From: SB11 sp965249955
Lineage (GTDB): Bacteria; Bacteroidota; Bacteroidia; UBA8524
Length of the DNA: 64,000 nucleotides
Assembly (NCBI GenBank): GCA_965249955.1
Contig: OZ252261.1
Coordinates: 1,736,001 to 1,800,000 of the forward strand
Reading direction: 5' to 3'
Positions 24,564 through 32,812 of this stretch are shown one piece after another. The notes under the pieces are model-generated. The model was not told the origin of the DNA, did no database searches, and saw only the letters and a program-made list of their open reading frames with translations. Positions within the stretch are counted from its first letter, which is position 1. Each line of letters starts with the position of its first letter. Made by a program: the position numbers and the translations under genes.

Positions 24564-26651
24564 CTAAGCCACCCCACTACCATTTGCCACCAACTCAGTT
24601 GGGGTAACAAATTTTAGTTTTCCGTCGGCATCTTCGGCCATTAGTATCATCCCTTGCGATTCTATACCTTTTAGCTTGCGGGGGGCAAGGTTTACCAATA
24701 TACTTACTTGGCGGCCTATTACCTGCTCGGGCTCAAAATGGTGCGCTATGCCCGATACTACTGTGCGTATATCCAAACCTGTATCAATTTTCAGCTTCAT
24801 CAGCTTATCGGTTTTGGGCACACGTTCTGCCTCTAACACCGTACCTACACGTATATCCATTTTCGCAAAATCGTCGTACACAATTTCGGGTTTGGCTGGT
24901 TTTACTGTTGGTTCGGCTTCTACAACCGTTGCAGCCGCTTTGTTGGCCTCTAGTTTATTCAGTTGGGTTTGTATTTCGGCATCCTCCACATTTTTAAACA
25001 AATGTTCGGCGGCATTTATTACATGGCCTTCGCGCATCGTCGCCTCAATAGCATAGGTGTGGGCTTCGTGTTCCACATTTAGTTGCAGTTTTATACGTCG
25101 GGCAGTTTCGGGCAATAAAGGTTGTGCAGCTATGGCTATTTGCAAGCACAAATCCAAACAGTTTTTAATCACATAGGCTGTTTGTTCGGCATCTTGCTTT
25201 ATCAACTTCCACGGCTCGGTTTCGGCCATATACTTGTTTCCCGCACGGGCTATATTTATCAGTTCGGCTTGTGCTTCTCTAAATTCAAAATTTTGCAGGT
25301 GTTTTTCTAGCTCACCAAAAGCACGTTGGGTTTCTTGCGCCAATATTTTACTATCCAGCACCAGTTTAGCGTTTTCGCTTTCAATTTGTCCTTCGGTTTT
25401 TGCTGGTGTGGGCACTTTACCTTCGTAAAACTTGTGGGTAAGCACCAAAGCACGGTTTACAAAATTGCCCAGTATGGCTACCAACTCACTATTTACTTTT
25501 AGTTGGTAATCACGCCAAGTATAATCTGCATCTTTAGTTTCGGGCGCAATGCTGGTAAGCACATAGCGCAACTCATCAGTACGGTTAGGAAAATCTTCCA
25601 AATACTCGTTCAACCATATAGCCCAGTTGCGGCTGGTCGATATTTTTTGTCCCTCAAGGTTCAAAAACTCGTTGGCAGGCACATTGGTAGGCAATATATA
25701 GCCTCCGTGCTCTAGCAACATCATAGGAAAAATAAGAGTATGGAAAACTATATTATCCTTGCCTATAAAGTGGGTAAGGGCGGTTTCATCGTCTTTCCAC
25801 CATTTTTCCCAACCTGTGGCGTCACCTTTGTTCTCAAAATATTCTTTGGTGGCACTAATGTAGCCAATGGGTGCATCAAACCAAACGTATAGCACTTTTC
25901 CGTCTGCACCGTCAATAGGCACGGGCACACCCCAATCCAAATCGCGGGTCATAGCACGGGCGTGCAGCCCTTGCGTTAACCACGAGTTAAATTGGCCTTT
26001 TACATTACTGCGCCATCCGTCAACACGTTTTTTATACTCAATAAACTCAGGTTTTTCGGCCAATTCACCCAAATCTAAAAACCAGTTTTTCGATGTTCTT
26101 AATTCAGGCACACCTCCCGATAGAGTAGAGCGTACGTCTTTCAATTCCTTTGGGTCAAGACTGGTACCGCAGTTTTCGCATTGGTCGCCATAAGCGTTGG
26201 GGTTGCTACATACGGGGCAAGTACCCATTATATAGCGGTCGGCCAAAAACTGGTTCGCCTCTACATCATAGTACTGTTCGGTTTCTATTTCTTTAAAAAC
26301 ACCTTTATCATACAAATCTCTAAAAAATGCCTGTGAGGTTTTATGGTGTATTGGTGCTGATGTGCGCGAGTAGGTATCAAAACTAATCCCAAATTGCTCA
26401 AACGATGCTTTAATAATGCCGTTGTACTTATCTACTACTTGTTGCGGTGTAACGCCTTCTTTTTTTGCTTTAATGGTAATGGCAACACCGTGCTCATCGC
26501 TACCACAAACAAACAAAACATCCTTGCCTTTGGCGCGCAAGTAACGTACGTAAATATCGGCAGGAAGGTAACAACCTGCTAAATGACCTATATGCACCGG
26601 TCCGTTGGCGTATGGCAGTGCTGCTGTAACTAAGTGTCGTTTTGTATTCAT
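24564..26651 (-). CDS. metG: Methionyl-tRNA synthetase
   Basis: 695 residues, a full-length class I synthetase that charges tRNA-Met. HIGH signature in PYANGPVHIGHLAGC, zinc-binding knuckles CPVCSNPN and QCENCGT (~145-165), KMSKS equivalent KISTSRNWAIW (~335). The anticodon-binding helical domain follows, then a C-terminal EMAP-II-like tRNA-binding domain (~590-695: DFAKMDIRVGTVLEAERV). The two-knuckle zinc domain and appended dimerisation/tRNA-binding domain are usual for MetG1-type enzymes in this phylum. A TACCTTTG -7 box lies 13 bp upstream of the start. Confidence 0.98.
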   Translation of the reverse strand: MNTKRHLVTAALPYANGPVHIGHLAGCYLPADIYVRYLRAKGKDVLFVCGSDEHGVAITIKAKKEGVTPQQVVDKYNGIIKASFEQFGISFDTYSRTSAPIHHKTSQAFFRDLYDKGVFKEIETEQYYDVEANQFLADRYIMGTCPVCSNPNAYGDQCENCGTSLDPKELKDVRSTLSGGVPELRTSKNWFLDLGELAEKPEFIEYKKRVDGWRSNVKGQFNSWLTQGLHARAMTRDLDWGVPVPIDGADGKVLYVWFDAPIGYISATKEYFENKGDATGWEKWWKDDETALTHFIGKDNIVFHTLIFPMMLLEHGGYILPTNVPANEFLNLEGQKISTSRNWAIWLNEYLEDFPNRTDELRYVLTSIAPETKDADYTWRDYQLKVNSELVAILGNFVNRALVLTHKFYEGKVPTPAKTEGQIESENAKLVLDSKILAQETQRAFGELEKHLQNFEFREAQAELINIARAGNKYMAETEPWKLIKQDAEQTAYVIKNCLDLCLQIAIAAQPLLPETARRIKLQLNVEHEAHTYAIEATMREGHVINAAEHLFKNVEDAEIQTQLNKLEANKAAATVVEAEPTVKPAKPEIVYDDFAKMDIRVGTVLEAERVPKTDKLMKLKIDTGLDIRTVVSGIAHHFEPEQVIGRQVSILVNLAPRKLKGIESQGMILMAEDADGKLKFVTPTELVANGSGVA

Positions 26652-26663
26652 TATTTAAAGGTG

Positions 26664-26671
26664 CAAAGGTA
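26664..26671 (-). promoter_or_regulatory. metG promoter -7 box
   Basis: TACCTTTG on the minus strand fits TAnnTTTG and is identical to the tRNA-Arg -7 box. It ends 12 bp before the metG ATG, implying a very short leader. No clear TTG -33 element was found. Confidence 0.6.
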
Positions 26672-26885
26672 AGGGGCTTTTGTGTATTGTAATAAATGGT
26701 TTTGCTTGTCTGATTTTTTTCAGCAGTTTAGTTGCCGTTTACATACAAATATCAATAGTATTTTGCGTTATTATAACTTACCAATATCTAATTACTAATA
26801 CTAAATTTCTTTGAGTATAAAAACTTGTTAGTGTTAAAAATTTATTAAAAATTACGTTTTTTTACAATTCTTGCCCTAAGTCAAT

Positions 26886-29048
26886 ATGAGTAATCAAAAA
26901 GATATCGAGAGTTATTTACCTATCGGTATTCGCTCATCAAACCGGTTTGTTTCTTTCGTCGCCGATAGGGAAGGTCTTGTTATATATGTAAACGCCCTTT
27001 TTTTAAGCACCTATGGTATTGCAAAGGGAGATGTTTTGCAAAAAAAACTACCTGATCTTTTCACGGGAGTTAATAAAGCACCTGAATTAAGCAGCGTACA
27101 GCAAAAAATTGAGCAGCAACCCGACGCTGTTTTTGAAGCAGAAACACATACACACCTAAACAATGGCAGCATTGTATCAATAGCTTGGGAAGTTTCTGCC
27201 TTACAAAGCGAAACAGGCGCTATTATTGGCTTTTTGTATGTTGGCGAAAATATAAGCACATTAATAAATACAACGCAAACCAATACGCTTTATAATAAGG
27301 TTCTTAGCAATATAAAACAGGCGATTGTTGTAACCTCTATACACAACACCATTACATACTGGAATAGGTTTGCCGAAACGCTTTACGGGTGGAAAGAAGG
27401 GGAGGTGTTGGGCAAGAATGTTTTAAATGTTGTTCCTGTTGATGCTTCGAAAATTGAAGCTAACACCATTTTGCAAACACTAAAAGAAGGAAAAATTTGG
27501 CAAGGTGAGTTTTTAGTAAAAAAGAAAACGGGTATTGCTTTTCCTGCATACTTTGTTAATATTCCTGTGATTGACGACGATGGCGAAGTGATTGGCTTTG
27601 TCTATACTTCGTATGATTTAAGCGACGATAAAAAGACGGAAGACCTGATTGACTACCAAAAAAAGCGGCTAGCCATGTTTAGCCTAATTGGAGACAAAAC
27701 GGTTAATGCTATAGTACTATCTGACTCGGAAGGGAATGTTGAGTGGATAAATAAAGGGTTTACCAACACTTTTGGTTATAGCCCTGAAGAGGTATTAGGT
27801 AAACGTCCGGGCTTATTGCTTCGCGGACAAGATAGCGACCCTGCTGTTGTTGAAAAGATAAATACGGCAATACAAGGGAAAAAGAATTACGATGTTGAAA
27901 TTATTAACTACCGCAAAAATGGCGAGCCTTGTTGGATAAGAATACAAGGGCAACCTATTTTAAATGATGATGGTTCGCTAAGGGGGATTTTAGATATAAC
28001 ATCAGATATAACGGAAAGAAAGAAACACGAAGAGCAACTTGTTTTTCAGGCTCACCTTTTAGATAGTATAATGCAAGCGGTTGTGGTTACAGATTTGAAC
28101 GGGAACATCACTTTTTGGAACCACTTTGCTGAAAAGATGTATGGCTGGACAAAAGAGGAAGCGTTTGATAAAAACATCTTAATGGTACTTGGGCCAAAAT
28201 CTAATTTGGGTGATGCCCGACAAGTTTTGAGCAAATTACACAACGGCGAGGTTTGGGAAGGAGAGTTTACCGTTAAGCATAAAAACGGGAATATATTTCC
28301 TATTTACATTGTTGATAGCCCTGTGTACGACAAAAACAATAAAATGGTAGGTATAATGGGTGTTTCGTTTGATATTACCGAACGTAAACTTGCCGAAGAA
28401 GAGCGGAAAAAATCGTACTCAATACTTTTAAAACAATACAAAAAGCTAAAACAGTTTGCACACATTAACGCCCATGATTTGCGAGCACCACTCACCAATA
28501 TATTAAGTATATCTAACTTAATTTTTCATGAAGGAGAATTATTGCCTTTACAAGAGTTAAAATCATACATCCGCGGGCTGGATAATAGTGCCAAACAAAT
28601 GGATGGCGTAATACGTAAGCTTAACAGCGTACTGCACGGCTATCAAATGGAAGCCGACAAGGAGTTTTTTGGTTCTATTGCTGCCGAAATAAAAAAACAA
28701 GTAGTGCTTATAGATGACGACCCCGTGCAAAACCTGATTAATAAAAAGGTAATAAGTAACCATTACCCTAATTATGAGATTATTGACTATACCAATGCCG
28801 AAAAGGCTTTGGAAGATATTAAACACAGAAAAATAAGTCCCGATGTTGTTTTTTTAGACCTTAACATGCCCTTTATGGATGGGTGGGAGTTTTTGGAAGC
28901 ACTGAAGGGGTTACAGGCCGAATTTGAGGTGCAAATTTTAACCAGTAGTATTGACCAAAACGATTATGAGAAAGCCCGTTTAAACCCAAAAGTAAGCGGT
29001 ATAAATAGCAAGCCCTTGCAAAAAGGCTTACTTGATGCTATGTTGTAG
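26886..29048 (+). CDS. Multi-PAS signalling protein with DHp-like and receiver domains, no ATPase domain
   Basis: 720 soluble residues. Four PAS domains: ~15-125, ~130-245 (TLYGWKEGEVLGKN), ~255-380 (NTFGYSPEEVLGKRP) and ~385-505 (KMYGWTKEEAFDKN), the last three with PAC-type ends (DLSDDKK, DITERKKHEE, DITERKLAEE). A HisKA-like dimerisation helix pair has a candidate phospho-His in NAHDLRAPLTNILS (~528). Instead of a HATPase domain, a receiver follows at once (~600-720), with VLIDDDP, phospho-acceptor VFLDLNMPFMDG, switch LTSS and NSKPL. It therefore cannot phosphorylate itself by the usual route. It may be phosphorylated by another kinase or act as a scaffold. The neighbouring hydrolase starts 13 bp downstream. 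Confidence 0.9.
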   Translation: MSNQKDIESYLPIGIRSSNRFVSFVADREGLVIYVNALFLSTYGIAKGDVLQKKLPDLFTGVNKAPELSSVQQKIEQQPDAVFEAETHTHLNNGSIVSIAWEVSALQSETGAIIGFLYVGENISTLINTTQTNTLYNKVLSNIKQAIVVTSIHNTITYWNRFAETLYGWKEGEVLGKNVLNVVPVDASKIEANTILQTLKEGKIWQGEFLVKKKTGIAFPAYFVNIPVIDDDGEVIGFVYTSYDLSDDKKTEDLIDYQKKRLAMFSLIGDKTVNAIVLSDSEGNVEWINKGFTNTFGYSPEEVLGKRPGLLLRGQDSDPAVVEKINTAIQGKKNYDVEIINYRKNGEPCWIRIQGQPILNDDGSLRGILDITSDITERKKHEEQLVFQAHLLDSIMQAVVVTDLNGNITFWNHFAEKMYGWTKEEAFDKNILMVLGPKSNLGDARQVLSKLHNGEVWEGEFTVKHKNGNIFPIYIVDSPVYDKNNKMVGIMGVSFDITERKLAEEERKKSYSILLKQYKKLKQFAHINAHDLRAPLTNILSISNLIFHEGELLPLQELKSYIRGLDNSAKQMDGVIRKLNSVLHGYQMEADKEFFGSIAAEIKKQVVLIDDDPVQNLINKKVISNHYPNYEIIDYTNAEKALEDIKHRKISPDVVFLDLNMPFMDGWEFLEALKGLQAEFEVQILTSSIDQNDYEKARLNPKVSGINSKPLQKGLLDAML

Positions 29049-29053
29049 TTTTG
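29046..29053 (+). promoter_or_regulatory. Possible internal promoter -7 box before the hydrolase gene
   Basis: TAGTTTTG fits TAnnTTTG and overlaps the stop codon of the PAS gene, 8 bp before the next ATG. The -33 region is not convincing, so read-through from the PAS gene remains just as likely. Confidence 0.35.
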
Positions 29054-29060
29054 CACAAAA

Positions 29061-29711
29061 ATGATTACCACTACTGTTTATATGTTGCCCGGCTTGGCCA
29101 ACAACCATACTATTTTCTCCCAGCTCAACCTGCCAAATGTAAATATTGTTCATATTCCTTGGGTTGAACCACTGGAAGAAGAAAGTATTGAGGCCTATGC
29201 TCATAGGCTTTGTGCTTATATTACCACCGCCAACCCAATACTTATAGGATTGTCGTTTGGAGGCATGATGGCTATGGAAATAGCAAAGCATATACCTGTC
29301 AAAAAAATCATTCTTATATCATCGGCAAAAGGCAAAAAAGAAATTCCCGTCTATTTAAGGTTTCTGGGCAAAACAGGGTTACAACATCTTGTTCCCCCAT
29401 CATTTATTCTTACTCCTACCCCCATTAGTTATTGGTTTTTTGGGTTAAAAGAAAAAGCTCACAAGCAAAAACTAACATACATTTTACAACACAGTAGCCA
29501 CAGCATATACAAATGGAGTTTAAATGCTTTGTTGCAATGGCAAAACACTTCAATACCCTCAAACCTTGTACACATTCACGGAACTGCCGATAGAATACTA
29601 CCCTTACGTTTTGTAAAAGCCAATTATACTATAAATGGAGGAGGGCATTTTATGGTATTTAGCCATGCCCAGCAAGTTTCGGCTGTATTGCAACAAGTTC
29701 TTGAACTATAA
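29061..29711 (+). CDS. Alpha/beta-hydrolase fold protein
   Basis: A 216-residue cytoplasmic hydrolase. It has oxyanion region YMLPGLANNHTIF, nucleophile elbow GLSFGGMMAMEIAK (~75), acid in HGTADRILP (~175) and catalytic His in NGGGHFMVF. A cap of ~60 residues lies between strands 6 and 7. It is short for an esterase and has no signal peptide. The substrate is unknown; thioesterase, lipase or C-C hydrolase activities are all possible. It follows the PAS-receiver gene by 13 bp. Confidence 0.85.
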   Translation: MITTTVYMLPGLANNHTIFSQLNLPNVNIVHIPWVEPLEEESIEAYAHRLCAYITTANPILIGLSFGGMMAMEIAKHIPVKKIILISSAKGKKEIPVYLRFLGKTGLQHLVPPSFILTPTPISYWFFGLKEKAHKQKLTYILQHSSHSIYKWSLNALLQWQNTSIPSNLVHIHGTADRILPLRFVKANYTINGGGHFMVFSHAQQVSAVLQQVLEL

Positions 29712-29818
29712 ACATCTATTTTCATCAGACAAAAACCTGTTTTTAATCGAAATATGAACTGATTTTGAGCACTTTGTTGTTTATATTTGTGATATCATTT
29801 TAATATCATACTGAAATT

Positions 29819-30673
29819 ATGAAAGCTGAAAATCTTATAAAACCATCATCGGGCTACGGCGCATTGCTTCTTGCTCTTTTACTAATTGGAGTAATTATTT
29901 TTTGTATTTTTCTGTTTCATTTTCCTGTATTAGCTTTTGCGCTTATTATTCCTCTTTTTATTCTCATAGGACTAATAGTAATAAACCCCAACGAATCTCG
30001 AGTATTAATTCTTTTTGGACAGTACAAAGGCACTGTGAAAGAAAACGGGTTCTTTTTTGTGAACCCACTTTATGTAAAAAGAAAAATATCACTACGAGCC
30101 CGTAATATTGATAGTGCCCCTATAAAAGTAAACGATAAGCTGGGCAATCCTATAAAAATAGGTGTGGTACTGGTTTGGCGAGTTAGAGATACATTTAAAG
30201 CTGCCTTTGAAGTAGATAACTACGAAAACTTTGTGGGCATACAAAGCGAGTCGGCTATACGCAAACTTGCTGGTCATTATCCTTACGATAATTTTGACGA
30301 TGAAGAGGCTGATATTTCATTGCGCTCCGGCGGAGAAGAAGTAAACCACCAACTAGAAGAAGAGTTGCGCGAGCGTTTGGCAATAGCAGGTATTGAGGTA
30401 ATGGAAGCCCGTATAAGTCACCTTGCCTACGCCGAAGAAATTGCAGGCGCAATGCTGCAACGCCAGCAAGCTACGGCTATAGTAGCCGCACGTACTAAAA
30501 TTGTTGAAGGTGCAGTAGGCATGGTAGAAATGGCAATTGAAAAACTAAGCGAAAAACAAGTGGTACATCTTGACGAAGAGAAAAAAGCGGCTATGGTAAG
30601 CAACCTAATGGTAGTTTTGTGTGGGGATAAAACAGCAAGCCCAGTTATAAATGCAGGAACACTTCATAATTAA
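29819..30673 (+). CDS. SPFH/Band 7 (stomatin-like) membrane protein
   Basis: 284 residues. Two adjacent hydrophobic segments at ~15-55 are followed by an SPFH domain (~60-235), seen in INPNESRVLILFGQYKGTV, NGFFFVNPLY, RARNIDSAPIKVNDKLGNPI, ELRERLAIAGIEVMEARISH and the flotillin-like stretch LQRQQATAIVAARTKIVEGA. SPFH proteins oligomerise on membranes and organise microdomains, often with a protease partner. Here the partners are two PH-like membrane paralogues and a ribbon-helix-helix protein, all within a tight same-strand run. Its own function is unknown. Confidence 0.92.
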   Translation: MKAENLIKPSSGYGALLLALLLIGVIIFCIFLFHFPVLAFALIIPLFILIGLIVINPNESRVLILFGQYKGTVKENGFFFVNPLYVKRKISLRARNIDSAPIKVNDKLGNPIKIGVVLVWRVRDTFKAAFEVDNYENFVGIQSESAIRKLAGHYPYDNFDDEEADISLRSGGEEVNHQLEEELRERLAIAGIEVMEARISHLAYAEEIAGAMLQRQQATAIVAARTKIVEGAVGMVEMAIEKLSEKQVVHLDEEKKAAMVSNLMVVLCGDKTASPVINAGTLHN

Positions 30674-30683
30674 ATAAGCGATT

Positions 30684-31208
30684 ATGGTTTTTGAAGAAAA
30701 ACAAACAATGCTACGTTGGTGGTGGATATTAATCCTATTTCCCCTGATATTAATAATAGTTATAGCAATAGCTGTGCAGGAAAATGATGCTAAAAAAGCT
30801 GAAATTATATCGTCAATAGGGATATTAGTAGCTGCCGAAGCATTTATTGTGATTTTGTTTGCACTAATGCGCCTTTATAGCCGTATTGACGATAAAGGGG
30901 TACATTTTGGCTTCTCGCCCTTTATTAAAAAAAGAACACATCAGTGGCAGGATATAGAAAAAGTGTGGGTACGCAAATACAGTCCTTTGGGTGAATATGG
31001 CGGTTGGGGAATAAAAACAATAAGCCCCAAAAAGCGTGGAATAGCCTATAATGTTTGGGGAAACAAAGGCCTGCAAATTCACCTTAAAAACGGCAAAAAA
31101 ATACTTATAGGCACGCAAAAACCGGATGAGATGGCGGCATTTTTGAAACAGCTAAAACAAAAATATCAAATAGAAGTAATAGAAAAACCCGAACTAAATA
31201 ATAGCTGA
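30684..31208 (+). CDS. Membrane protein with bacterial PH-like domain, paralogue 1
   Basis: 174 residues with two transmembrane helices (~12-33 and ~43-64). A beta-rich cytoplasmic domain (~70-165) has SRIDDKGVHFGFSPF, the conserved WQDIEKVWVRKYSPLGEYGG, YNVWGNKGLQIHLKNGKKIL and IGTQKPDEMAAFLKQL. The strand order and the terminal helix fit a bacterial PH (bPH) fold; a DUF6141 assignment is likely but from memory. It starts 11 bp after the SPFH gene and is followed by its paralogue 26 bp later. Confidence 0.8.
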   Translation: MVFEEKQTMLRWWWILILFPLILIIVIAIAVQENDAKKAEIISSIGILVAAEAFIVILFALMRLYSRIDDKGVHFGFSPFIKKRTHQWQDIEKVWVRKYSPLGEYGGWGIKTISPKKRGIAYNVWGNKGLQIHLKNGKKILIGTQKPDEMAAFLKQLKQKYQIEVIEKPELNNS

Positions 31209-31234
31209 AAAGCAATACCAATAAAAGTGAATTA

Positions 31235-31753
31235 ATGATTTTTACCGAAAAACAAAGCATGAAAAAGCTGTGGGGATTAATGGTTCCCTTGCTACTTTTT
31301 GTGCTGTTAATTTTTTTTATTTGGCTTGAAGAAAAAGACCCCGTTGAAAAAGAAAAAGCATTACGAGCACTTTTAATAGCCTCTATTGTAGGGGGTGGCC
31401 TAGCCACTTTATTCTTTTCAATGTCTCTACACACTAAAATTTCTCCAAAAGGGATTTTTTTCACCTACAGCCCTTTTAAGAAAGAAAAATTATACAAGTG
31501 GGAAGACCTGACTGCATTGAGCTTAGGCAAACATAAGCCTATAAAAGCACCGTCATTCTTTTTTCCACCTAAAAATAACCTGAAGCAAACCGTATATATT
31601 GTTTGGGGAAAAACAAACGTATTGCTCCGTTTTAAAAATGGAGAAACTATGCTGATAGGCACGCAAAAACCTGATGAGATGGCGTCATTTTTGAAACGCC
31701 TAAGACAAAAATACGAATTGAAACAAATAGAAGAATCGCGCTTGAATGGCTGA
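31235..31753 (+). CDS. Membrane protein with bacterial PH-like domain, paralogue 2
   Basis: 172 residues with the same plan as its neighbour: two helices (~13-30 and ~42-62), then a PH-like domain containing KISPKGIFFTYSPF, KWEDLTALSLGKHKP, YIVWGKTNVLLRFKNGETM and IGTQKPDEMASFLKRLRQ. Identity at the C-terminal end is high even at DNA level (GCACGCAAAAAC, GATGAGATGGCG), showing a tandem gene duplication. The aromatic-rich loop (GEYGGWGIKT in copy 1) is replaced by APSFFFPPKN. The 3' end overlaps the ribbon-helix-helix gene by 8 bp. Confidence 0.8.
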   Translation: MIFTEKQSMKKLWGLMVPLLLFVLLIFFIWLEEKDPVEKEKALRALLIASIVGGGLATLFFSMSLHTKISPKGIFFTYSPFKKEKLYKWEDLTALSLGKHKPIKAPSFFFPPKNNLKQTVYIVWGKTNVLLRFKNGETMLIGTQKPDEMASFLKRLRQKYELKQIEESRLNG

Positions 31754-31919
31754 AAAAAAACCTTTTGTACTGCGTATAAACACCGAGACTATGAAGGAGC
31801 TTGAAAAATGGGCTGCCGACGAGTTTAGAAGTGTAAACGGCCAAATAGAATGGATTATTGACCGCGCACTAAAGGAAAACAAGCGCCAACCCAAAACTAA
31901 AAAACCCGATACTAAATGA
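31746..31919 (+). CDS. Arc-type ribbon-helix-helix DNA-binding protein, 57 aa
   Basis: A short gene with ATG at 31746 and TGA ending at 31919. The protein begins MAEKKPFVLRINTETMKELE and continues KWAADEFRSVNGQIEWIIDR. The beta-strand (FVLRI) and two helices match the Arc/MetJ ribbon-helix-helix fold, with a basic C-terminal tail. It overlaps the upstream PH-like gene by 8 bp and the downstream LD-carboxypeptidase by 4 bp (ATGA), so translation is coupled on both sides. There is no toxin-like partner. I recall Arc-like genes next to SPFH genes in other bacteria, which suggests a conserved pair, but this needs checking. Confidence 0.88.
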   Translation: MAEKKPFVLRINTETMKELEKWAADEFRSVNGQIEWIIDRALKENKRQPKTKKPDTK

Positions 31920-32812
31920 AACTTCCTCCCTCGCTAAAAAAAGGAGATACGATAGGCATTGCCGCCACTGCACGCAAAATTAGCCGCGAAGAATTGCAAA
32001 CTGCCCTACAGCTTTTTGAAAGTGTGGGCTTGCAGGTGGTTTTAGCCCCTAACCTATTTGCCATAAACCACCAATTTGCAGGTACCGACCAGCAAAAGGC
32101 TGATGATTTTAACGCCCTGCTGGCCAACCCTCAAATAAAAGCCATTGTTTGCGCTCGCGGGGGTTACGGCACTGTACGCATGGTTGATTTGGTACATTGG
32201 GATTTACTGAAACAACAACCCAAATGGATAATTGGCTATAGCGATATTACCGTTTTGCACAGCCACATACACAACCATTTGGGCATAGCTACACTACACG
32301 CCACCATGCCTTTGGGTATGGATGCTGCCAACCCCCAAAAAGCCGAAGCACAAAACAGCCTTTGCGCAGCCATTATGGGTGCTTTGCCGCAGTTTGATAT
32401 GCCAACCCATCCGCTCAACAAAACGGGCGATGCTAAGGGCATAATTACAGGAGGCAACCTATCAGTATTGTATAGCCTATTGGGCTCAGCTTCGTTTCCT
32501 GATACTGAGGGTAAAATTTTGTTTTTAGAGGATTTGGACGAATACCTGTACCATATTGACCGTATGATGATGGGGCTAAAGCGCGCTGGAAAACTTAAAA
32601 ATCTTGCTGCTTTAGTTGTTGGGGGGATGAGCGATATGCGTGATAATGCAGTGCCCTTTGGCAAAACTGCCGAAGAAATTATTGCTGATGTGGTGGCTGA
32701 ATACAACTACCCTGTATACTTCAATTTTCCGGCGGGACATATAGACAGAAACCTAGCGTTACCATTGGGCATAACTGCGACATTAGAAAACAATAGGTTG
32801 AGTTTTGATTAA
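31916..32812 (+). CDS. LD-carboxypeptidase (peptidase S66)
   Basis: 298 residues. Peptidase family S66 cleaves the L,D bond of murein tetrapeptides in peptidoglycan recycling. It shows RGGYGTVRM (substrate loop), nucleophile Ser in IIGYSDITVLH (~108), a Glu in FLEDLDEYLYHIDRMM and the catalytic His in FPAGHIDRNLALPLG. No signal peptide, as expected for a cytoplasmic recycling enzyme. It is translationally coupled to the RHH gene (ATGA overlap). The next gene is convergent with a 4-bp overlap. The substrate could also be a microcin-like peptide, since MccF is in the same family. Confidence 0.92.
   Translation: MKLPPSLKKGDTIGIAATARKISREELQTALQLFESVGLQVVLAPNLFAINHQFAGTDQQKADDFNALLANPQIKAIVCARGGYGTVRMVDLVHWDLLKQQPKWIIGYSDITVLHSHIHNHLGIATLHATMPLGMDAANPQKAEAQNSLCAAIMGALPQFDMPTHPLNKTGDAKGIITGGNLSVLYSLLGSASFPDTEGKILFLEDLDEYLYHIDRMMMGLKRAGKLKNLAALVVGGMSDMRDNAVPFGKTAEEIIADVVAEYNYPVYFNFPAGHIDRNLALPLGITATLENNRLSFD

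Noticed and set aside
31746..31919. Antitoxin of a toxin-antitoxin pair
   Set aside because: The adjacent genes encode PH-like membrane protein and LD-carboxypeptidase; no small toxin-like gene overlaps or neighbours the RHH gene.
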